Source of the DNA: Prevotella sp. E9-3
GTDB taxonomy: Bacteria; Bacteroidota; Bacteroidia; Bacteroidales; Bacteroidaceae
Reading direction: 5' to 3'
Length of the DNA: 64,000 nucleotides
Assembly (NCBI RefSeq): GCF_022024015.1
Contig: NZ_CP091786.1
Coordinates: 3,472,001 to 3,536,000, forward strand
Of the stretch, positions 18,055-25,563 are shown in pieces. A program made the position numbers and the translations under genes. The notes under the pieces are model-generated. The model had not been told where the DNA came from. It ran no database searches and saw only the letters and a program-made list of their open reading frames with translations. Every line of letters begins with the position of its first letter. Position 1 is the stretch's first letter.

Positions 18055-18078
18055 CTTATCGGTATGTTTTTTGTCTGT

Positions 18079-19659
18079 TTACGAGCTGTGAGTCATGTCG
18101 GACGGGCTCAGTCCGAATTCCTCCTTGAAACATTTTGTGAAGTAGCTGGGGGCGGTGAACCCTACCTCGTAGGCTACTTCGCTGACGGTCTTGTCGGTGG
18201 TAATCAGCAGCTGGTAGCCTCGGTTCAGTCGGGCGGTGCGCAGCAGCTCTACCGGCGACGAGCCTGAGATGGCTTTCACCTTCCGGTATAGTTGTACACG
18301 GCTCAGATTCATTTGCGTGGCCAGGTCTTCAACAGAGATGTTGCTGTCGGCCAGATTCTGTTCAACCACTTCGCGGAAGCGGCTGATGAACAGTGAGTCG
18401 GCCACGTTGGTTCCTTGTGGCTTCACCTCCGCCTGTTCGCTCTTCACTGTGCTTTCTTCCTGCTGGGGGAGTGCGGCGGGTGGCTCAATGTTCCAAAGGG
18501 TGTTCACCACCTTCTGGCGCTGCAGGGTCTTCTTACGCTGTCGGTACAGGAACGAGAGTACCATGACCAGAATGAGCAGGCCGATGGCTATAAGGGCCAG
18601 CAGACTGATGGTGCGCTGATAGTTGAGCTGCTTCAGGTAGTTGTCGGCTTTCTTGTGAAGACTTTCCAGTCGCATGGCCTGATAGATGATTTCCTCGCCT
18701 TGCATATAGAGCACCGCGGCATTGTCGCGAGTGATGAGGGCCGACATCATCCGGGTTTCCTTCTGGTATGGCTTTCCCTCCAGTATATCGACTGCCAGTT
18801 GCAACAGCTGGTCGCCGTGGGTGGGATAGATGTAGGAGGCCTCAAGGATGGAGTCGCGCACCAGACTGATGCCTCCGTCCTTTCCGGGAAGTCCGTCAAC
18901 GCCGCAGAAGAGAGGAAGGGAGGAGGGACGGGCATTCTCGCCTTGCAAGCTGTCTGAGCCAGAGCGGTGAGCCAAGTATGCCTTGCGGGCCCCCATGGCG
19001 GTACGGTCGTTAGCACCGAACACCAGGTCAACCTGCGCTTCAGGGTGTTCGGCTATCCACAGTCCGACAACATCTTCTGCCATCGGCTCTGTCCAGTCAC
19101 CTTGAAGTGAGCCGACAATCTTTATGTCAGGCGACTGTTTGACGGCATCCATAAAGCCGTTGTGGCGCTCGATGGCGGGCGACGAGCCTTCCAGTCCTTT
19201 TATCTCCAGCACATTGCCTTTGCCGTGCAGTCGCGAAACGATATACTCGCCCATCACACGCCCCATCTCGTAGTTGTCGGCACTGATAAAGGCGGTATAT
19301 TTCTGCGAACTCGTTTTGCGTTCAAACACAATGACGGGGATTCCCTGATCGTAGGCACGGTCGATGGCGGGACTGATGGTCTGCACCTGATTGGGTGCCA
19401 CAATCAGCAGGTCGATGCCTTCAGCCACAAGACTATCTATCTGCTGTATCTGTCGCTCATCGCTGTCGTAGGCGGCCGCAAAGCACAGTTGCACGTTTTC
19501 GTGGAAATAGGCCCCAACGCGCAGTTCGGCATTCTGCTTGTCGCGCCAGATGTCTTCCGAACATTGCGACACGCCTATCTTATACTGCTTCTCGTTTTTT
19601 GGCGAGCAGCCTGTAAGTAGTAATGTGCCTATTATGAGGCTGAAAAGATACCTAATCAT
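18079..19659 (-). CDS. Membrane-spanning sugar sensor/AraC regulator without kinase
   Basis: 526 residues. An N-terminal signal or anchor with a Cys (LLTGC, Cys18) leads into a LacI-type periplasmic binding domain (about 25-330: YKIGVSQCSEDIWRD, GIDLLIVAPNQV, KGNVLEIKGLEGSS, DLVFGANDRTAMGA). A single membrane helix follows at about 351-372, a 50-residue linker, then an AraC helix-turn-helix domain (424-523: ISVEDLATQMNLSRVQLYRK and TVSEVAYEVGFTAPSYFTKC). Hybrid two-component regulators of levan loci such as BT1754 have this sensor and DNA-binding domain but with a histidine kinase and receiver between them; both are absent here. It should sense fructose or a related sugar and activate the two operons carrying the shared motif. 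Family parts are clear; the signal route is inference. Confidence 0.88.
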   Translation of the reverse strand: MIRYLFSLIIGTLLLTGCSPKNEKQYKIGVSQCSEDIWRDKQNAELRVGAYFHENVQLCFAAAYDSDERQIQQIDSLVAEGIDLLIVAPNQVQTISPAIDRAYDQGIPVIVFERKTSSQKYTAFISADNYEMGRVMGEYIVSRLHGKGNVLEIKGLEGSSPAIERHNGFMDAVKQSPDIKIVGSLQGDWTEPMAEDVVGLWIAEHPEAQVDLVFGANDRTAMGARKAYLAHRSGSDSLQGENARPSSLPLFCGVDGLPGKDGGISLVRDSILEASYIYPTHGDQLLQLAVDILEGKPYQKETRMMSALITRDNAAVLYMQGEEIIYQAMRLESLHKKADNYLKQLNYQRTISLLALIAIGLLILVMVLSFLYRQRKKTLQRQKVVNTLWNIEPPAALPQQEESTVKSEQAEVKPQGTNVADSLFISRFREVVEQNLADSNISVEDLATQMNLSRVQLYRKVKAISGSSPVELLRTARLNRGYQLLITTDKTVSEVAYEVGFTAPSYFTKCFKEEFGLSPSDMTHSS

Positions 19660-19672
19660 AGGTTTTAAATGT

Positions 19673-21139
19673 TTACTTCTTTTTCATATCTTCCTCGATG
19701 AAGGCCAGCAGTCGTTCTACGGCCTCGGCCTCGGGGATGTTCTTCTCAATGCATTCCTTTTTGCGGTAGAGGGATATCTTGCCACGACCAGCACCCACAT
19801 AGCCATAGTCGGCATCGGCCATCTCGCCCGGTCCGTTCACTATACAGCCCATGATGCCAATCTTCAGTCCCACCAGATGACTGGTAGCAGCCTTGATGCG
19901 CTGGATAGTGTCCTGCAGGTTGTACAGTGTGCGTCCGCATCCCGGGCAAGATATGTATTCTGTCTTGGTGAACTTGATGCGCGCCGCCTGGAGAATGGAA
20001 TCGGAAAGACTTTCCAATTGAGAGGTGAGTGGTGAGAACTGAGAGGTATGATTAGACTCATCGTTGAGCTTCTCATTAGTAGAACTATTCATTCCTCTCA
20101 GTTCTCCGTTCTCAATTCTCAGTTTGGTGGCCTTCCTGTCTATCAGCAGTGCGCCTACGGCCATGGCGGCCTTCAGCTGGAAGGTTTCATAGTCGGGGGC
20201 GTTGAGGGTCAGTGTGATGGTGTCGTCCTTTATGCTCTGTTCGGCCTCATGGCGCAGACGGGCACACTCGGGAATCATCTCTACCAGTTTCTTGGCCACA
20301 GGAATCTCACATTCGGGATCCTCACTCAGACTCACACGGATGGTGTCGCCAATGCCCTCGGTGAGCAGGGCGCCTATACCTACGGCACTCTTGATGCGTC
20401 CGTCCTCGCCCTCGCCGGCTTCGGTCACGCCAAGATGCAGCGGATAGTGCATGTCCTCCTTGTCCATAGCGGCCACCAGCAGGCGCACACTCTGCACCAT
20501 GACCACCGTGTTGGAGGCCTTGATACTGATCACGATATCATTGAAATCATATTTGCGGAAGATGCGCAGAAACTCCATACAGCTCTCTACGATGCCGGCC
20601 GGTGTGTCGCCATAGCGCGACATGATGCGGTCGGAGAGCGAACCGTGGTTCACACCGATGCGCACGGCCGTGTGGTGCTCCTTACAGATATTGATAAACG
20701 GAACAAGGCGCTCTTCAATGCGCTGCAGCTCGGCCTGATATTCCTCGTCGGTATATTCCAGGTGCTTGAACGTGCGGGCGGGATCAACATAGTTACCCGG
20801 GTTGATGCGCACTTTCTCGCAGTACTGGGCTGCCACATCGGCCACATGGGCATTGAAATGCACATCGGCCACCAGAGGCTGAGGGTATCCGTCGGCTTTC
20901 AGACGGGCAGAGATGTTCTTCATGTTCTCGGCTTCACGGCTGCCTTGAGTGGTGAGGCGCACTAGTTCGCCACCTGCATCAATAATGCGTTTGGCCTGAG
21001 CCACACATGCCTCAGTATCGTTGGTGTCGGTGGTGTTCATCGACTGGATGCGAATAGGGTTTTCTCCTCCTATTTCAATATTGCCTACATGGGTAACGCT
21101 CGACAAGCGGCGTTTATAGAAGTTATGCTGTTGCTCCAT
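19673..21139 (-). CDS. ispG: 4-hydroxy-3-methylbut-2-enyl diphosphate synthase (IspG)
   Basis: 488 residues. IspG converts MEcPP to HMBPP in the MEP isoprenoid pathway with a [4Fe-4S] cluster. The N-terminal TIM barrel is clear (NPIRIQSMNTTDT, ADVHFNAHVADVAA, VRINPGNYVDP, HHTAVRIGVNHGSLSDR). The C-terminal cluster domain has SCPGCGRTLYN with two Cys and MGCIVNGPGEMADADYG with the third, plus the conserved Glu. Between them Bacteroidetes enzymes carry an insert; here it is short, and its middle (about residues 345-380) is encoded by an inverted array of short dispersed repeats at 20016-20117. The protein is therefore shorter than the roughly 600 residues I recall for Bacteroides. Confidence 0.96.
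   Translation of the reverse strand: MEQQHNFYKRRLSSVTHVGNIEIGGENPIRIQSMNTTDTNDTEACVAQAKRIIDAGGELVRLTTQGSREAENMKNISARLKADGYPQPLVADVHFNAHVADVAAQYCEKVRINPGNYVDPARTFKHLEYTDEEYQAELQRIEERLVPFINICKEHHTAVRIGVNHGSLSDRIMSRYGDTPAGIVESCMEFLRIFRKYDFNDIVISIKASNTVVMVQSVRLLVAAMDKEDMHYPLHLGVTEAGEGEDGRIKSAVGIGALLTEGIGDTIRVSLSEDPECEIPVAKKLVEMIPECARLRHEAEQSIKDDTITLTLNAPDYETFQLKAAMAVGALLIDRKATKLRIENGELRGMNSSTNEKLNDESNHTSQFSPLTSQLESLSDSILQAARIKFTKTEYISCPGCGRTLYNLQDTIQRIKAATSHLVGLKIGIMGCIVNGPGEMADADYGYVGAGRGKISLYRKKECIEKNIPEAEAVERLLAFIEEDMKKK
20016..20117. repeat. Inverted array of short repeats inside ispG
   Basis: GAGAACTGAGAGG (20034-20046) and CCTCTCAGTTCTC (20094-20106) are perfect 13-bp inverted arms; AATTGAGA (20016-20023) and TCTCAATT (20110-20117) form outer arms. 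The array resembles those at 1381-1518 and 61613-61680 but lies within a coding sequence and is read as a Ser/Asn/Glu-rich linker. Confidence 0.8.
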
Positions 21140-21171
21140 TTTCTGTCTTTACATATTTATATTAAGCTGTG

Positions 21172-21179
21172 CAAAGATA
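21172..21179 (-). promoter_or_regulatory. -7 element of ispG
   Basis: CAAAGATA on plus gives TATCTTTG on minus (TAnnTTTG), 33 bases before the ispG start. Confidence 0.6.
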
Positions 21180-21212
21180 GTATAATCTGCATGAAAAAAC
21201 AAAAAAAGTTTG

Positions 21213-21220
21213 TACTTTTG
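21213..21220 (+). promoter_or_regulatory. -7 element of the RecD-like helicase gene
   Basis: TACTTTTG matches TAnnTTTG and lies 20 bases before the GTG start. The -33 part is weak. Confidence 0.5.
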
Positions 21221-21240
21221 TCGGGAAAAACAATACACAC

Positions 21241-22671
21241 GTGATTTACGACGAGTTGAAACATCGCATTCTGGGCGTGTTTGGCCATGTGCCCACCGCC
21301 GACCAGCAGCAGGCCATCAACCTGTTTGCACAGTTCCTGGAGTATGGCTCTGGCTATGCTTCACGCAACAGTGGTTCGGCAGTGATGATTCTCCGTGGTT
21401 CGGCCGGAACGGGCAAGACCACCCTGGCCGGTGCCTTTGTCAAGGCTATGGTGGGATTGAAGCAGAAACTGGTGCTGATGGCGCCTACCGGTCGTGCGGC
21501 CAAAGTGTTCTCGCTCTATGCCGGCCATGCCGCCCACACCATCCACCGACGCATCTACCGACAGAAAACGGCAGGCGACCTCTCGTCGTTTAATCTCAAT
21601 GCCAATCTGCATAGCGACACCCTTTTCGTGGTCGATGAGGCCTCCATGATTTCTCATTTCTCAGCCAACGAAACGTTCGGATCGGGCTCACTGCTCGACG
21701 ACCTTGTTCAGTATGTGTATAGCGGTAAGAACTGCCGACTGCTGCTCATTGGCGATACGGCCCAGTTGCCTCCTGTTGGCGAAGAAGAAGCTCCGGCCCT
21801 GCAGGACGGTATGCTGCAAGGATATGGCCTACAGGTGTTCAGTTACGACCTCACCGAAGTGCTGCGACAGAGTCAGCAGTCGGGCATTCTGTGGAACGCT
21901 ACGATGGTGCGCCAGATGATCACCCACGACGAACTCACCCAGTTGCCCCGTCTTCGCATAGAGGCCTTTGCCGATATCAGCGTGGTGCCGGGCGATGAGC
22001 TCATTGAGACGCTTGCTTCCAGCTATAGCAGAGTAGGAGTGGATGAGACCATTGTAGTGACCCGCAGCAACAAACGGGCCAATATCTACAACGAAGGCAT
22101 TCGCCGCACGGTGCTCGACCGTGAAGAGGCCATCAACCGTGGCGACCAGCTCATGATCGTGAAAAACAAGTACGGACTGCCTGACGGCGAAGGCACACCC
22201 GACTTTCTGGCCAATGGCGACCGCTGTGTGGTTCAGCGTGTGCGCAACCATCACGAGCTCTACGGTTTCCATTTTGCCGAGCTCACCGTTCAGTTTCCCG
22301 ACTACGACGATTTTGAATTCACCACCACTGCCCTACTCGACACGCTCACCTCTGAGGCTCCGGCACTCACCCGCGAGCAGCAGGAGCAACTGTATGTGAA
22401 GGTGATGGAAGACTATGCCGACATTCCCCTGAAGGCCGACCGCATCCGGAAACTGAAAACCGACAATTATTACAATGCCCTGCAGATTAAGTTCGGCTAT
22501 GCCGTCACCTGCCACAAGGCGCAAGGCGGACAGTGGGCCCATGTGTATATAGACCAAGGCTATATGACCGACGACATGCTTACCCCCGACTATATCCACT
22601 GGCTATACACCGCCCTCACCCGAGCCACCGAGCATGTCTTCCTCGTCAACTGGCCCAAAACACAGTTGTAA
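21241..22671 (+). CDS. RecD-like superfamily 1 DNA helicase
   Basis: 476 residues from a GTG start (MIYDELKHRILGVFGH). Helicase motifs in order: a Q-like region TADQQQAINLFAQF, Walker A RGSAGTGKTT (about 52-61), motif Ia VLMAPTGRAAKV, motif II FVVDEASM, motif III LIGDTAQLPPVG, motif V-VI VTCHKAQGGQW and LYTALTRATEHVFLVNW. That is the UvrD_C_2/RecD2 pattern of a 5'-3' helicase, here single-chain and without the N-terminal RecD2 repeats. It is common in Bacteroidetes as a stand-alone gene annotated as an AAA-family or exodeoxyribonuclease V-like ATPase. Its biological role is not established by the sequence. Confidence 0.88.
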   Translation: MIYDELKHRILGVFGHVPTADQQQAINLFAQFLEYGSGYASRNSGSAVMILRGSAGTGKTTLAGAFVKAMVGLKQKLVLMAPTGRAAKVFSLYAGHAAHTIHRRIYRQKTAGDLSSFNLNANLHSDTLFVVDEASMISHFSANETFGSGSLLDDLVQYVYSGKNCRLLLIGDTAQLPPVGEEEAPALQDGMLQGYGLQVFSYDLTEVLRQSQQSGILWNATMVRQMITHDELTQLPRLRIEAFADISVVPGDELIETLASSYSRVGVDETIVVTRSNKRANIYNEGIRRTVLDREEAINRGDQLMIVKNKYGLPDGEGTPDFLANGDRCVVQRVRNHHELYGFHFAELTVQFPDYDDFEFTTTALLDTLTSEAPALTREQQEQLYVKVMEDYADIPLKADRIRKLKTDNYYNALQIKFGYAVTCHKAQGGQWAHVYIDQGYMTDDMLTPDYIHWLYTALTRATEHVFLVNWPKTQL

Positions 22672-22769
22672 GCAGGAAAATAAGTTCTAAAATCTTATTG
22701 GAAATATCTTATCTTAAGAAACTAATTAGGGAGAATGGGGGAAAAATAACGTCAATAATCAGAATTTCG

Positions 22770-22811
22770 CACAAAGAATTGTCAATTATCAATTATCAAT
22801 TGTCAATTAAC
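22770..22811. repeat. Short palindromic repeat array (TCAATTATCAATT type)
   Basis: Tandem copies of GTCAATTATCAATT end in a self-complementary array just beyond the stop of the RelB-like gene and 100 bases after the helicase. It is the same class of AT-rich tandem array seen at 49871-49900 and 61613-61680. Confidence 0.75.
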
Positions 22812-23032
22812 TAAATCCGTCGTTCCACCCTTGCGGCTCGAATTTCGGCATTGATTTCATCCAGTGTCATCTCAGGCTCCTGACTTGCTTCTGCAGCACT
22901 ACGTTGCTGCATAAACAGATCGAGCGCATTTGACTGAGCCGTGTTTGCACTCATACCAAACTGTTCGCAGAGTTCGTCGAACTGTGACTTCACCTTCGAG
23001 TCTATCCTTACTGTTACTGCTGACTGTGCCAT
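22811..23032 (-). CDS. RelB/DinJ-type antitoxin, apparently orphan
   Basis: 73 residues from the ATG at 23030-23032 (MAQSAVTVRIDSKVKSQFDEL); a second ATG at 23041 adds three residues. The N-terminal ribbon-helix-helix pattern AVTVRIDSKVKSQFDELCEQFGMS is that of RelB/DinJ, which binds operator DNA and neutralises a RelE or YafQ mRNA nuclease. A toxin gene would be expected downstream, but only 140 bases of repeat sequence and the convergent helicase gene are there. A promoter element sits at 23083-23090. It may act on a toxin elsewhere or be a leftover. Confidence 0.8.
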   Translation of the reverse strand: MAQSAVTVRIDSKVKSQFDELCEQFGMSANTAQSNALDLFMQQRSAAEASQEPEMTLDEINAEIRAARVERRI

Positions 23033-23082
23033 ACTCTTCATTTTTTAGCATCATTGGTAGCAATATGCCACCTATTCGATGG

Positions 23083-23090
23083 CAAAAATA
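23083..23090 (-). promoter_or_regulatory. -7 element of the RelB-like gene
   Basis: CAAAAATA on plus reads TATTTTTG on minus (TAnnTTTG), about 50 bases upstream of the antitoxin start. Confidence 0.5.
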
Positions 23091-23217
23091 CGATTTGTTT
23101 GTGATATTACCAAAGATTTTGGCAAATAGTTGCACATTTTCTATAAAATCACAAAAAATAAGCCAGGCGTTTTTCCCAGTTAGAGTATGACTAATGCGAG
23201 ATACGAAAAGAACAATG

Positions 23218-25563
23218 TCAAAATCCCTCTCGATACTCCAACACACTTTCTGCTGTAGTAAACAATGGCTCACCATCTTCGTAAGAGTCAAACTCTTCAA
23301 GGTGTTTTACTCGCAAATAGGCTAACAGCTCACGAACCTGTATTTTCCCCAACGTTACCTCTTCATCAAATCGGAAAAAGAAATGAGGTCCCTTTACATC
23401 GAAGGGATACCATGTGTCACGCATTCGTTCTTCCGTCACTTTGCTGGCAGTATCCTTTACATGAAACACGCGATACTCTCCCGTTTGTTCAACGCCATCA
23501 GTATAAAGGATAACGAACTGGATATTTTTCTTCTCGTAAAAATATGATGTGTGAGCACCAGGACGTGGTGGCTCACCTTTAACTTCAAGGCGCACATTAT
23601 ATACCAATGAGCCTTTATCGTTATGGCCAAGAATCCATTTCAGATGCTCTTCGTCCTTGTAGTAACCCACCAGGATGCCTTTATCCGCATATCGTTCCAA
23701 ATAGTGAAGCGTTAGCCATTGCGAATGTGCTACAGGTTGTTGCAGTTCTTGTTCAATAGCAGGTTTCAGCACGTCCTGTGGATCTTGTCCCATACCACAT
23801 TTCTCAATCACGAAATATCGCGACAACTCATCATATTGTGCCTGCGTTTTCTCGAGATCATTTGCTGGACGTGCATAAGCAAAATAAGCCATCCTTTCTT
23901 CGCCGTATGGCTGGAACACCCTGCCGTTCAAATCGTAGAAATGCTGCTGAAGATACAAAGCGCCATCTACCCCCAAACGGGCACGCATGGCATACACCAT
24001 AAACTCCTTTTGGATGACAGCCCTTATCTCTTCGCGGAACTTCTTCCTTACATATTCTTTCCATTGCGACTTCTCATTGGCCTTATTACGTGCATACAGG
24101 AAGAGCACATAAAGGAAATTTACATCATATTGCGAAAGAAACAGCGTATCCCTATCAAACAGGCGGTCAGGGAACTGATACGAGATCTTTGTGCAATGTT
24201 CCTCGTTTTTATCCTTATGCGGTCGTATGTTCTCCTGTACATTATACTTGAGGTCATCATTGACAAAGGCGCTGATAAAGAAATTGGGAATCACGTCGTA
24301 ACCCTCAGTCAGATTGGCATCCTGTAAGCGAATACCACCGAAAGGTCCTCTATCTGCCTGTCTCTTCTGCCTGTCCAGTTCATCATACGCAGTATCGTCC
24401 GACAAGAACAAGTTGATATTCCATTGTATGACGTTCCTTGCATACGTGTACTGCTTATAGATAGATTCGGATGTCAGCGGATGTCCACTCTTATAGTATT
24501 TGCTGTCACCGATATAATAGACTTCTCTGTTTGTTTGAGACTCTGCTGATGTCAATGCCAGATCTGTGTACATATGGTCAACACGTTTGCCATCGTCTTG
24601 GTCAGCCAATCCTTTGGGAATATCATGGTGAGGGGTACCTATCAGTTCGTCAATCATTGCCTCAAATACAATATTGAAACTCTTGGCCAAAAGGTACTCT
24701 TGAGCATTTGTATTAATAGCTATACTATACGAGTTTTCGAAGAAGGCATAGCACAAGTCCCAAAGTTGAAGAGCCTTGTCTGAAAAGTATTTGTACTTTA
24801 TCTGCATCAGCCTCATCTTTCCCATTCCGTGCATGTATTGTGTGAACTGCTTGCCAGTAATCAGTTCGTACTGAATGTTGATAGGCGTATGGAAACCGTA
24901 TGCTCCATTCAAATAGTTCAGTATGCTATAGAAGATAACAAATAATTCCTCCTCGTAGTTGACAATACGTTTCTTGTTCACAGGATTCAGATACACCACA
25001 TCCTTATCCTGCACAAAAGCCTGTGAATGTGAGATGGTTCGTGTCCAGTTGATTTTGTTGTTTCCCCTGTGCAAGTTCTTGATGGTAAAGAGCACGAAGT
25101 CACGGTTCTCCTGATTGAAGTTGATGAGCGACAGCACAATATCCAGGTATGTTTTCGCCTGATGCCTGCGACCTTTACCTGCTTGCGGTAAATGCTTATA
25201 TAGAATGGCCTTGCTCTTGGGGTTCGCTTTGTAGAACACATTCAATGCCCTATATATCCACACAGAGAACTCGTAGATGAACTTCCGATACTCCTTGTTA
25301 AGCTTTTCCTGACCTTTCGGCTCCAGTACCATTTCTGGTGTTACAGGTTCGCCTGATTCCAATTTTACACCCACCAATGTTTCCTGCTCCGTCAGCAACA
25401 CCTTGGGCAGAATGAACACGCAGTCGTGCAGGTGTGGGTTGTAGAAATAGCCCACATACTGCACACTCACGCGTTTATCTACATCTTGCAAGACGTAGAT
25501 GTCCTTCAGGACTTTCTCAACTCGTGAGCTTTCGTACTGATGTTCTTCAAACAGGATATACAT
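23218..25563 (-). CDS. LlaJI-family restriction endonuclease subunit (R2)
   Basis: 781 residues. The middle holds a PD-(D/E)XK nuclease signature: VDHMYTDLAL (Asp334) followed by YYIGDSKYYK (Asp353, Lys355). The N-terminal half has the McrC/LlaJI-like pattern (KTYLDIVLSLINF, EEELFVIFYSILNYL) used to contact the AAA+ motor. LlaJI systems cut unmodified DNA by coupling a McrB-like NTPase (R1) to this subunit (R2). The start overlaps the R1 stop by one base (TAATG), so translation is coupled. Last gene of the MTase-R1-R2 operon. GC content is visibly lower than in the ispG and helicase genes, in keeping with acquisition. Confidence 0.85.
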   Translation of the reverse strand: MYILFEEHQYESSRVEKVLKDIYVLQDVDKRVSVQYVGYFYNPHLHDCVFILPKVLLTEQETLVGVKLESGEPVTPEMVLEPKGQEKLNKEYRKFIYEFSVWIYRALNVFYKANPKSKAILYKHLPQAGKGRRHQAKTYLDIVLSLINFNQENRDFVLFTIKNLHRGNNKINWTRTISHSQAFVQDKDVVYLNPVNKKRIVNYEEELFVIFYSILNYLNGAYGFHTPINIQYELITGKQFTQYMHGMGKMRLMQIKYKYFSDKALQLWDLCYAFFENSYSIAINTNAQEYLLAKSFNIVFEAMIDELIGTPHHDIPKGLADQDDGKRVDHMYTDLALTSAESQTNREVYYIGDSKYYKSGHPLTSESIYKQYTYARNVIQWNINLFLSDDTAYDELDRQKRQADRGPFGGIRLQDANLTEGYDVIPNFFISAFVNDDLKYNVQENIRPHKDKNEEHCTKISYQFPDRLFDRDTLFLSQYDVNFLYVLFLYARNKANEKSQWKEYVRKKFREEIRAVIQKEFMVYAMRARLGVDGALYLQQHFYDLNGRVFQPYGEERMAYFAYARPANDLEKTQAQYDELSRYFVIEKCGMGQDPQDVLKPAIEQELQQPVAHSQWLTLHYLERYADKGILVGYYKDEEHLKWILGHNDKGSLVYNVRLEVKGEPPRPGAHTSYFYEKKNIQFVILYTDGVEQTGEYRVFHVKDTASKVTEERMRDTWYPFDVKGPHFFFRFDEEVTLGKIQVRELLAYLRVKHLEEFDSYEDGEPLFTTAESVLEYREGF

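Noticed and set aside
20048..20965. A 305-codon plus-strand frame opposite ispG
   Set aside because: All IspG motifs are on the minus strand; His/Gln/Val-rich shadow sequence.
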